Origin: Acidobacteriota bacterium
Lineage (GTDB): Bacteria; Acidobacteriota; Terriglobia; Bryobacterales; Bryobacteraceae
Direction of reading: 5' to 3'
Assembly (NCBI GenBank): GCA_021788955.1
Contig: JAJYKC010000074.1
Span: forward strand, 1-8,473
DNA length: 8,473 bases
Part shown: in pieces, positions 1 through 6,065 of the stretch
Numbering within the stretch: position 1 is the first letter of the stretch
How the letters are laid out: each line of letters opens with the position of its first letter
The notes under the pieces: generated by a model
What the model saw: only the letters and a program-made list of their open reading frames with translations
Database searches by the model: none
What the model was told of the DNA's origin: nothing
Program-made: the position numbers and the translations under genes

Positions 1-1
1 C

Positions 2-562
2 GTCATCGGCCTCCCCACCTACGGCAAAGGCCTCGTCCAAAGCGTCTACCCCCTCGCCGGCGGAACAGCCATGGCCCTCACCACCGCCTTCTACTACACC
101 CCCAGCGGCCGTTCCATTCAGCATCCCCTCAACGACACCCAACTCCTTCTCTCAAAATCCGCTCCCGAGTACAAAACCGACTCCGGCCGCATCGTCCACG
201 GCGGCGGCGGCATCCAACCTGACATAATCACGGAGCCGCCCATCCCCAGCCGGCTCCGCCAGGTCCTCGAAGTCAGCGGCGTCATCCCCTCCTTCGCCAT
301 CGACTACGTCGAGCGCCACAAACCCGACGCCCCTTTCCGCGTCACCGGCGACGTGCTCGACGAATTCGAAGTCTACGCCTCCGCTCGCGGCATCCAGCCC
401 TCCGTCGCTGAATGGCAGTCGGAAAGCGATTGGCTCACCAGCCGCCTCAACGAGGAAATCCAAACCCAGATCGGCGGCGTCCAGAAAGGCGACGAAGTCG
501 CCGTCCGCCGCGACCCCGTCGTCCGCACCGCCCTGGACGAACTGGCCAAATCCGCACGATAA
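2..562 (+). CDS. S41 family C-terminal processing peptidase, 3' part only
   Basis: This is the last 186 residues of a carboxy-terminal processing serine protease (S41, CtpA/Prc type), an exported enzyme that trims or degrades envelope proteins using a Ser-Lys dyad. The open frame runs in from the left edge, so the signal peptide, PDZ domain and catalytic serine lie outside the window. The visible part begins in the protease core with GLPTYGKGLVQ, whose Lys (residue 9 here) matches the family's general-base lysine. The typical strand LTTAFYYTPSGRSIQ follows, then GGGGIQPDI. The last 120 or so residues form the helical C-terminal extension common in Gram-negative S41 proteins. An ATG at 71 falls inside the conserved core and is not a plausible start. 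The next gene begins 14 nt after the stop, so the two are probably cotranscribed. The family call is firm; the physiological substrate is unknown. Confidence 0.93.
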   Translation, partial: VIGLPTYGKGLVQSVYPLAGGTAMALTTAFYYTPSGRSIQHPLNDTQLLLSKSAPEYKTDSGRIVHGGGGIQPDIITEPPIPSRLRQVLEVSGVIPSFAIDYVERHKPDAPFRVTGDVLDEFEVYASARGIQPSVAEWQSESDWLTSRLNEEIQTQIGGVQKGDEVAVRRDPVVRTALDELAKSAR

Positions 563-576
563 TGTAGGCGGCGCAA

Positions 577-1653
577 ATGCCGGCCACTACCTTCACCGCG
601 TCCTACGATCGAGTTGCCGCCATCGTATCCTTCATCGTCTGCCTGGCGCCAGTCCTGATCGGCCTGCTCATTCATAACACTGTCGCCTCGGCTCTGCTCA
701 TCGCCCTCATCCTCCTCACCTATCTCTGGTCCCCGCGCTCCTACTCGGTTTCCGCCGAGTCGATCACCGTCAATCGCCTCGTAGGCGGCCGCCGCATCCC
801 GCTCACTCAAGTCCGTGAGCTCCGCCGCGCCACCCCCGAAGACCTCTCGGGCGGTATCCGCCTCTGGGCCCGCGGCGGCCTCTTCGGCTACTTCGGCGTC
901 TTCCGCACGGCAAAACTCGGCGCCAGCCGCTGGTACGTCACAAATCGCCGCAACATCGTCATCCTCTCGACCGTTGCCGGCACAACGCTTTTCAGCCCCG
1001 ACGACGTCGATGGCTTCCTGGCAGCCGCACACCCCTGGGTGCCCTTCGCCTCATCCGTTCCCAGTCCCGCCTCCCCCGCGGCCATACCCTCGCGCCGCGC
1101 CCTTGGCTGGTTCGCCGTTGCCGCCGTCGCCGGCGTCATCGGAGCCGTGGCCGCCCTCGTCGCCTTCGCCATCACCTATTCGCCCGGCCCGCCCGACTAC
1201 ACCCTCACCCCCAACAGCCTCGCCATCCACGACCGCTTCTATCCTGTCACCCTATCCGCCGACTCCGTCGACAGTTCGGACGTCCGCGTCGTCGATCTCG
1301 ACACCAATTCCGCCTGGCGCCCCGTCGCCCGCACCAACGGCTTCGCCAACAGCCACTACCGCTCCGGTTGGTTCCGTGTTGTCAATGGAGAAACGGTGCG
1401 CCTCTACCAGGCCGGCAGCCGCCGCCTCGTCCTGCTCCCGTCCAACGGAACAGGCCCCACGGTGCTGCTCGAAGTAAATTCCCCCGAGGCCTTCGTCGCC
1501 GACCTCCGCCGCGCCTGGAGCGCTCAGGCCACCGTGCGAGCCCGCCGCGCCTTAAGCCCGTGCAGCACCAGCGGCGCCAGCGAAATCAGCACCACCGCGA
1601 TCACAAACTTGTCGAAGTTCCGCCGCACAAACGGAATGTCGCCCAACGCGTAG
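577..1653 (+). CDS. Membrane protein with two bacterial PH-like domains
   Basis: This predicted 358-residue integral membrane protein has no known function. Two adjacent hydrophobic helices (about 12-32 and 36-51) are followed by a PH-like domain (about 55-154, with YSVSAESITVNRL and SRWYVTNRRNIVILST) that resembles the bacterial PH family bPH_5. A third helix (about 174-200) leads to a second, weaker copy of the same fold (about 208-314). The two copies share the pattern Y-hydrophobic-T/S-x-x-S-hydrophobic near their starts and a PDDVDGFL / SPEAFVADL segment followed by a terminal W. The natural domain ends near residue 314. The last 44 residues are low in structure and come from reading through the antisense of the convergent DedA gene. 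The ATG at 577 lies 14 nt after the peptidase stop and no strong Shine-Dalgarno is visible. The fold assignment is by pattern, without a profile search. Confidence 0.8.
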   Translation: MPATTFTASYDRVAAIVSFIVCLAPVLIGLLIHNTVASALLIALILLTYLWSPRSYSVSAESITVNRLVGGRRIPLTQVRELRRATPEDLSGGIRLWARGGLFGYFGVFRTAKLGASRWYVTNRRNIVILSTVAGTTLFSPDDVDGFLAAAHPWVPFASSVPSPASPAAIPSRRALGWFAVAAVAGVIGAVAALVAFAITYSPGPPDYTLTPNSLAIHDRFYPVTLSADSVDSSDVRVVDLDTNSAWRPVARTNGFANSHYRSGWFRVVNGETVRLYQAGSRRLVLLPSNGTGPTVLLEVNSPEAFVADLRRAWSAQATVRARRALSPCSTSGASEISTTAITNLSKFRRTNGMSPNA

Positions 1654-2177
1654 CCCAGCCCCACCATCGACGCCACCCAGCCCGCCCCGCCCACCAGGTC
1701 GAACGGTAGAAACCGCGTGTACGGCATCCGCGCCACCCCCGCCACAAACGGCGCAAACGTCCGCACAATCGGAACAAACTTGGCATAGATGATCGTCTTG
1801 CCGCCATGCTTGGCGTAAAACGCTTCCGTCCGCCGCAGATAGTCCTGCTTGAAGAACCGCGAATCCGGCCGATTGAACACCGCCTTCCCCGCCCGCCGCC
1901 CCAGCAGATACCCGCTGAAATCCCCCGCCATGCACGCCACAAACAGCGCCACCCCGATCAGCCGCGGATCGAGCCGCCCCGCACCCGTCACCACCCCGAT
2001 CGTAAACAAAAGCGAGTCGCCCGGCAGCACAAATCCGAACAACAGCCCCGTCTCGACAAACACCACCGCCATCAGCAGCGCGTAGCTGTACCACCCCGTC
2101 ACCACCGTGCTCAGCAGGTGGATCAGACGGTCCGGGTCCGTCAGCGTGTGAAGAAAATCCAGAAAGGCGTGAAGCAT
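1524..2177 (-). CDS. DedA family inner-membrane protein (VTT/SNARE-associated domain)
   Basis: This is a 217-residue polytopic membrane protein of the DedA family, whose members act in lipid transport/flippase activity, membrane homeostasis and drug or pH tolerance. The hallmarks are present in order: FVETGLLFGFVLPGDSLL (40-57), with the conserved acidic E42 and the LPGD turn; a GDFSGYLLGRRAG segment (85-97); and KFVPIVRTFAPFVAGVARM (133-151), with the conserved arginine R139. At least four hydrophobic stretches are visible (about 29-62, 71-93, 159-178 and 188-206). Length is typical of the family. The gene starts 16 nt after the ppiD stop and no clear Shine-Dalgarno precedes the ATG, so expression probably depends on the ppiD transcript. 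Its 3' end overlaps the convergent PH-domain gene by 130 nt, and no terminator is seen. Confidence 0.93.
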   Translation of the reverse strand: MLHAFLDFLHTLTDPDRLIHLLSTVVTGWYSYALLMAVVFVETGLLFGFVLPGDSLLFTIGVVTGAGRLDPRLIGVALFVACMAGDFSGYLLGRRAGKAVFNRPDSRFFKQDYLRRTEAFYAKHGGKTIIYAKFVPIVRTFAPFVAGVARMPYTRFLPFDLVGGAGWVASMVGLGYALGDIPFVRRNFDKFVIAVVLISLAPLVLHGLKARRARTVA

Positions 2178-2193
2178 GGTGCCGTACGCCGGC

Positions 2194-4107
2194 CTAGCTC
2201 TGGTAGCTCGCCGCCAGCCGCTGGATCACGTCCTTGTGAATTTTGATCTTGCCTTCCTTTTCCAGCCGGCTCCGGATGGCGTCCTCGAACAGGTTCATCC
2301 GCTCCTGCTGCTTCCGGTTCTTGAGCTCCGCGATAATGCTGTCGCGCTGTGCGGCCAGCTTCGTCATGTCCGCCGGAACCTGCTCGACCACCTTGGCCAC
2401 TACCGCCTGGTTGCTCGCCGAAACCGGCCCGACAATCGCGCCAACCGGCTGCGTGAACGCCGCCGACAGCAGCGAGGCCGGACCCAGCCCTTCCACCGCC
2501 CCGATCATCGCGAACGGCTCGGGCGTCTTCACCTCCACTTTAAACTCCTTCGCCACAGCCTGAATGTCCTTGCCGTCGCGCAGCTCCTTGCCCGCCTTCG
2601 TCGCATCATCGGCCGCCAGCGCCAGCGCCTTCTGCGTCGTCAACTGCCGCCGGATCCCGCTCACCACGTCCCCGAAATCCGCCGGGTGCGGGGCAATCAC
2701 TGACGTGCACACCGCGAACGCCAGCTTGTCGTTCCCGATCGCCACCGGCTGGCTCACCCCGTTCACCTGCAGCCCCGCGATCGCGGAAGTGAGCTGCGGC
2801 GACACCATCCCCGGCACCGGATCCGTCGGACCCAGCTTCTGCGCCTGAATTACCGTCAGCCCGTACTTCGCCGCCACCTGCGCCGCTGTCTGCGGAGCCG
2901 CCACCAGCTCCGCCTGCGCGTTGTTCGCGATGTCCTGCATCTTCTGGTTCACCACCTGCTTCTTCAGCGCCGTCGCAATGTCGTTCTTTACCTCGCTGAA
3001 CGGCTTCACCTGCGCCTGCTGATGATCCATCACCTGTAAAATGTGATAGCCGTACTCGGTGGTCACGATCCCGCTCAACTGCTTCGTCTTCAGCGAAAAC
3101 GCAGCGTCCTCGAACGGCTTCACCGTCTGGCCCCGCACAACCCAGCCCAGCTCGCCGCCGTTAGCCGCCGAACCGGGATCCTGCGAATACTTCTTCGCCA
3201 GCTCGGCGAAGTCCGCCCCGCCCTGCAACTGCTTCAGCAGATCCTCGGCCTGCTGGTGAATCTTATCCGCCTCCGCCTTCGACTTCCCCGTCGTCGTCAG
3301 CAGAATGTGCCGCACGTCCACCCGCTCCGGCGTCCGGTACTGATCAATGTTCGCGTTGTAATAGGCCAGAAGCTGTGCGTCCGGCACCGTAATCGTCCCG
3401 CCCACCTTCGCCTGGTCCACCACCAGCACCGTCGCATTCCGCTGCGGCGGCGTCTGGTAGGCGGCCTTGTGCTGATCGTAATAAGCGTGCAATTCTTCAT
3501 CGCTCACCTTGATCTGGCTCCCGAGCGTCGCCTCGCTGAACAGCAGGTAGTCGATCTTCACCTTTGCGTTCTCGCGGTTGTACTCCTCCTCAATCTCCTT
3601 CGGCGTCACCACGATCGCTTCCATCGCCACCTGCCGCAGCCGCTGCGTCGCCATGCTTTCCCGCATCGACGCTTCAAACTCCGGCACCGTCATCCCCTGT
3701 TCCTCGACATACTGCTTGTACAGCGCCACGTCGTGAAATTGCGAGTTGATCACCACTTGCAACGTGTTGGCCAGCTCCGCGTCGCTCACCCGGTAACCCA
3801 GACGGTCCGCCTCGTACGCCATCGCCCGCTCCGTGATCATCTGGTCGATCGCCTGTGGCACGTACACATGCAGCAGCTCGTTCGGAATCTGCCGGTTCCG
3901 CCGCATCGCCTGGATCTGTACATCCACCTCGCGCAGCGTCAGGTCCTGCCCGCCGATCTCCGCCACCACCTGGTCGTACCCGCTGCTCGACCCGCCGCCG
4001 CCATAGTTCGGAATCAGGTACACCAACATCGAAAGCGCAACCAGGCCAAGCAGCACACCCAGCAGAATGCGGACAGCCTTGTCTCGGCTGCGGAACAAAT
4101 CGAACAT
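2194..4107 (-). CDS. ppiD: PpiD-type membrane-anchored peptidyl-prolyl isomerase / periplasmic chaperone
   Basis: This 637-residue protein is close in length to E. coli PpiD (about 620). PpiD is anchored in the inner membrane and assists folding of proteins leaving the Sec translocon. A short basic cytoplasmic start is followed by one transmembrane helix (about 13-33) and a Gly/Ser linker (36-43). A SurA_N-like chaperone region comes next (about 44-190). One parvulin domain (about 262-360) carries RHILL, GADFAELAKKYSQD, GGELGW, F-x-x-AAF and TEYGYHILQV. The C-terminal chaperone half (about 365-637) ends in charged helix. The ATG at 4107 is supported by a GAGGAG Shine-Dalgarno at 4117-4122, 9 nt upstream, and by a promoter further upstream. 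It forms an operon with the DedA gene. Whether the parvulin domain is catalytically active cannot be told; PpiD parvulin domains are often inactive. Confidence 0.93.
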   Translation of the reverse strand: MFDLFRSRDKAVRILLGVLLGLVALSMLVYLIPNYGGGGSSSGYDQVVAEIGGQDLTLREVDVQIQAMRRNRQIPNELLHVYVPQAIDQMITERAMAYEADRLGYRVSDAELANTLQVVINSQFHDVALYKQYVEEQGMTVPEFEASMRESMATQRLRQVAMEAIVVTPKEIEEEYNRENAKVKIDYLLFSEATLGSQIKVSDEELHAYYDQHKAAYQTPPQRNATVLVVDQAKVGGTITVPDAQLLAYYNANIDQYRTPERVDVRHILLTTTGKSKAEADKIHQQAEDLLKQLQGGADFAELAKKYSQDPGSAANGGELGWVVRGQTVKPFEDAAFSLKTKQLSGIVTTEYGYHILQVMDHQQAQVKPFSEVKNDIATALKKQVVNQKMQDIANNAQAELVAAPQTAAQVAAKYGLTVIQAQKLGPTDPVPGMVSPQLTSAIAGLQVNGVSQPVAIGNDKLAFAVCTSVIAPHPADFGDVVSGIRRQLTTQKALALAADDATKAGKELRDGKDIQAVAKEFKVEVKTPEPFAMIGAVEGLGPASLLSAAFTQPVGAIVGPVSASNQAVVAKVVEQVPADMTKLAAQRDSIIAELKNRKQQERMNLFEDAIRSRLEKEGKIKIHKDVIQRLAASYQS

Positions 4108-4152
4108 AAACTCAGACTCCTCAGGGGAAAACGCAGAAATTCAGAATCCTCT

Positions 4153-4161
4153 AGTATAGCA
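4153..4161 (-). promoter_or_regulatory. Extended -10 promoter of ppiD
   Basis: Read on the minus strand, the sequence is TGC followed by TATACT, which matches the extended -10 form (TGn-TATAAT) with one mismatch. No good -35 lies at 16-18 nt, as is common for extended -10 promoters. The start of transcription would fall near 4146, giving a leader of about 40 nt that includes the GAGGAG ribosome binding site. The element sits just past the stop of the upstream nucleotidyltransferase pseudogene, so ppiD does not depend on that gene for transcription. Confidence 0.5.
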
Positions 4162-4166
4162 ACGGC

Positions 4167-5048
4167 TTAACCCGGCGCTCCACTCAATAACCCCCGGCGA
4201 AACAAGTCCAGAACCAACTCCGGCGCCGGTAGCACGCCCGAAGTAGCCGACGTATCAATAATCTGGTTCACCAGATGCTCAAAGCTTGCCTCCGGCTCCA
4301 GAACCGGCCTCGCCATCCCGGACGACGACGCTGGACAAAGGCGGGCTACGTCCCGTCCTAACAACTCCCTCCCCGCCGAGGGCACGTCAAATGCAATCGA
4401 TTCGACTAAGCCCATCTCTTCGTCAACGAGCCGGTCCACATGGCCGGCGTCGGCATATGCCGCCAAAAGCGGGTACAGATCGGCGGCATCCTTGTTCGTC
4501 GCTGTTCCAGGATCAGCCCACGCGATCCGCTTGAGCAGCGCCAACCTCGGAATCGACGCCACACGCACCGCCAGCCCGTCTTCGATCTCAAGCGGAACGG
4601 AAGTCGACAACGCCTCCTCAAAACCGGCCACGTTCATCACGATATCGCGGCCCGGCGGCCACGCGATCGTACCCTCGGCGGATGTGACGCCCGGAAATCG
4701 AATCAGGTCCACCGGAACCGGGAATCCGCCGGCGTCGCCCCGGTACAGAAGCCGCTGCGGCGCGAACCGTTCAGGGACAATGTCGCCGGTGGCCGTCAAT
4801 CGCTGCTTCAACAAAGTGAACCCGTCCCAACTCGCTACCGCAACCCCAAAGTCGATATCCCGCGTCGCGCCTCAGGACCACAGGCCGTACACGTTCACCA
4901 ACAGAAGATCCCGCGCCGTGGCCCCAACCGCAAAGTACGCGCAATCTGCCTCCTGCGCGATCGGATCGAACCTCCGAAGCACGCGTGCACTCAAAGGATC
5001 GACCGGCTTAATCGGCCGCACGGAACACCGGCGCGATCCGTTGCTCAT
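4167..5048 (-). pseudogene. Nucleotidyltransferase (AbiEii/AbiGii-like family) interrupted by in-frame TGA
   Basis: A single frame of 293 codons runs from ATG at 5048 to the TAA at 4167, broken only by TGA at codon 59 (4872-4874). The ATG is preceded by AGGGA six nt upstream and by an in-frame stop, so it is the natural start. The N-terminal half reads FAVGATARDLLL (39-50), then the stop, then GATRDIDFGVAV (60-71). This matches the nucleotidyltransferase fold motif, a glycine helix followed by Dh[DE]h with D64 and D66. The rest (LLKQRL, VDLI at the third acidic strand, and a helical domain with KRIAWADPG and KDAADLYPLL) fits predicted nucleotidyltransferases of the AbiEii toxin class. No AbiEi-like antitoxin is visible. 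After the TGA the first possible start is a TTG at 4814, with no clear ribosome site and beyond the catalytic motif. A sequencing error cannot be excluded. Confidence 0.78.
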
Positions 5049-5145
5049 GCATCATCCCTGCTGTTTCTGGCCAACCGCTCTCCGGGCTTCACTGATACTC
5101 TGACGATGAAGAATCCGGAATTGTATATCCACTAAACATGCGCCC

Positions 5146-5161
5146 TTCCTGACTTCAGGAA
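5146..5161. repeat. Perfect 7-2-7 inverted repeat, operator-like
   Basis: TTCCTGA, a CT spacer and TCAGGAA form an exact 16-bp dyad. The two-base gap is too tight for a stable RNA hairpin of full length, so a site for a dimeric DNA-binding regulator is the likelier reading. It lies about 20 nt after the weak promoter candidate and about 100 nt from the start of the divergent pseudogene, so it could serve either direction. No regulator family is recognised from the half-site. Confidence 0.4.
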
Positions 5162-5260
5162 ATAATTCCACGGATCCCGGTACACTTTTCTCCCTGATTC
5201 TTCTGGCTTTGATAAGGTTCCTCCTTAGCACTGACCGAGAATGTTCGAGTTAAACGGAAA

Positions 5261-5290
5261 CAACCGGGTAAGAATCTGAACATCCGGTTG
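5261..5290 (+). repeat. Inverted repeat in the EPS leader
   Basis: CAACCGG (5261-5267) and CCGGTTG (5284-5290) are exact reverse complements around a 16-nt spacer. As RNA they would form a 7-bp stem with a wide loop. No T-run follows, so it does not look like an intrinsic terminator. It may be part of a folded leader or an operator. The function is unknown. Confidence 0.35.
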
Positions 5291-5441
5291 GAATGCGAAC
5301 TGCTGCGCTTCCCGTGTCATCTAATTTCCGCTTGGCCCGCAGCGAACATGTTTGGTCGTGAACGCGGGATTAGGGTGACTTCCGACCGAAGACCCGTCTC
5401 ACGTCGGCTACGACTGTCAAGTGACGTCGAAGTGGCAAAAG

Positions 5442-5454
5442 GGCGGTAGCCTGT
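5442..5454 (+). promoter_or_regulatory. ops/JUMPstart-like element (RfaH-type antiterminator loading site)
   Basis: The sequence GGCGGTAGCCTGT, preceded by a further G, matches the core of the enterobacterial JUMPstart/ops element as I recall it (GGGCGGTAGCGTG) at 12 of 13 positions. The GC-GGTA-GC mini-hairpin core is intact. So is the T-G step at element positions 11-12, with a G ten bases before it, which is the G-Y-G layout of the consensus RNA polymerase pause. In RfaH operons this element pauses polymerase and loads the NusG paralogue through the exposed non-template strand. Here it lies 65 nt before the start of a NusG-paralogue gene that heads a polysaccharide operon, the right strand and context. 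Against this, the 8-base core GGCGGTAG also occurs by chance in the ppiD coding sequence of this window. Confidence 0.5.
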
Positions 5455-5497
5455 CCCGACCTCGTGCACGGTTCAGCCTTGCAGCTCCCATGACTTT

Positions 5498-5516
5498 CTA
5501 AACAGCGGAGGTTTAG
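5498..5516 (+). promoter_or_regulatory. Start-site hairpin carrying the Shine-Dalgarno of the antiterminator gene
   Basis: CTAAAC (5498-5503) pairs exactly with GTTTAG (5511-5516) around the 7-nt loop AGCGGAG. The Shine-Dalgarno GGAGG (5507-5511) sits in the loop and its last base is in the stem. It ends 8 nt before the ATG at 5520, an ideal spacing. The A/T-rich stem would be weak, so the structure may tune rather than block ribosome access. A GGA in a hairpin loop over a ribosome site is also the layout recognised by CsrA/RsmA proteins. Confidence 0.45.
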
Positions 5517-5519
5517 TGT

Positions 5520-6053
5520 ATGCCCGCAAGCCCGGACTCCCCTTGGTATGCCATCCGCGTTAAATCCAATCGCGAATGGGTAACATCAGATGCTCTGAGG
5601 GGCCGTGATTATGAAGTTATTTTTCCTTCATATCACGAGCTCCGAACTGATGGTTGCGAAGCGCGGACAGTGGAACGTCCATTATTCCCCGGATATCTTT
5701 TTTGCCGGATGGACATCAACAACCGGCTCCCCGCGCTGATCATTCCCGGGGTATTACACATCGTCGGTATCGGCCGTAAGCCAGAGCCCATTGATCCTTC
5801 GGAAATGGCAGATGTGATGACCCTGCTCGAGTCCAAACTGAACATTACTCCCTTCGATTACCCGCCTGTTGGGGAGCGAGTGCGCATTTATAGGGGACCG
5901 TTGCGCGGGGTGGCCGGAACCGTACTCGCGCATAGGGGCTCGGAGAAGCTAGTGATATCGGTGAGCCTCCTTCAACGAGCTATCGCTGTCGACGTCGAAC
6001 GTGACTGGGTCACGTCAGCGACTACCTGTTCTGATTCCGCTTCCATCGCCTAG
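5520..6053 (+). CDS. NusG-paralogue transcription antiterminator (UpxY/RfaH/LoaP type)
   Basis: This 177-residue protein has the two-domain NusG layout. The NGN domain (about 8-106) starts with WYAIRVKSNREWVTSDAL and carries YEVIFPSY, the PLFPGYLFCRMD segment (54-65), and GVLHIVGIGRKPEPID. The KOW-type C-terminal domain (about 115-165) reads VGERVRIYRGPLRGVAGTV and ends SVSLLQRAIAVDVERDWV. Placement as the first gene of a capsule/EPS cluster, rather than beside secE and ribosomal genes, marks it as a specialised paralogue that binds RNA polymerase and promotes read-through of its own operon. The ATG at 5520 is fixed by GGAGG 8 nt upstream. The wzz-like gene follows after 12 nt. An ops-like site lies in its leader and a terminator-like hairpin just downstream. 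It is related to UpxY, RfaH and LoaP; which subgroup cannot be settled by eye. Confidence 0.93.
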   Translation: MPASPDSPWYAIRVKSNREWVTSDALRGRDYEVIFPSYHELRTDGCEARTVERPLFPGYLFCRMDINNRLPALIIPGVLHIVGIGRKPEPIDPSEMADVMTLLESKLNITPFDYPPVGERVRIYRGPLRGVAGTVLAHRGSEKLVISVSLLQRAIAVDVERDWVTSATTCSDSASIA

Positions 6054-6065
6054 AGAGAACCCGCA

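Larger units (their letters stand above)
5049..5519. other. Gene-free leader region of the EPS operon
   Basis: No credible coding frame is seen in these 471 nt. The base composition is clearly less C-rich than the block to the left. The region separates the divergent nucleotidyltransferase pseudogene from the plus-strand EPS operon and so should hold the operon promoter. The only candidate found is weak: CTGACG at 5100-5105 and TATATC at 5124-5129, 18 nt apart, which would give a leader of nearly 400 nt. The region also holds two 7-bp inverted repeats, an 8-bp palindrome AACATGTT at 5345-5352, short CCGAC/GTCGG pairs at 5382-5407, the ops-like element and the start-site hairpin. The more notable of these are listed separately. 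Confidence 0.6.

Noticed and set aside
2400..2407. GGCGGTAG, an ops-like core on the minus strand
   Set aside because: It lies deep in ppiD coding sequence, the following bases lack the T-G pause step, and there is no leader or polysaccharide context. It is kept as a caution on how often the 8-mer arises by chance.
3043..4170. Long plus-strand open frame opposite ppiD
   Set aside because: Its translation is rich in Arg, His and Leu, with no domain, and it is the mirror of the well-supported ppiD gene.
4834..4848. GCGGTAGCG on the minus strand in the nucleotidyltransferase gene
   Set aside because: It encodes part of a normal AVAS stretch in coding sequence and the first G of the ops core is replaced. 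Coincidental.
4872..4874. TGA as a selenocysteine codon in the nucleotidyltransferase
   Set aside because: The family is not known to use selenocysteine, the position is not a redox site, and no selenocysteine insertion hairpin is evident after the codon. A nonsense change or sequencing error is simpler.
4440..5135. Plus-strand open frames opposite the nucleotidyltransferase
   Set aside because: They show no recognisable domain, and the minus strand carries clear family motifs in a single frame.
5380..5460. Possible c-di-GMP (GEMM) riboswitch, prompted by GGCAAAA and GGTAGC in the EPS leader
   Set aside because: The conserved GEMM core segments and the two supporting helices could not be arranged in order; only isolated short words match.
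5468..5484. Sigma-54-type promoter (GG at 5470 and TTGCA at 5479)
   Set aside because: The spacing between GG and GC is 9 nt instead of the strict 10, and the TGGCAC half is poor.
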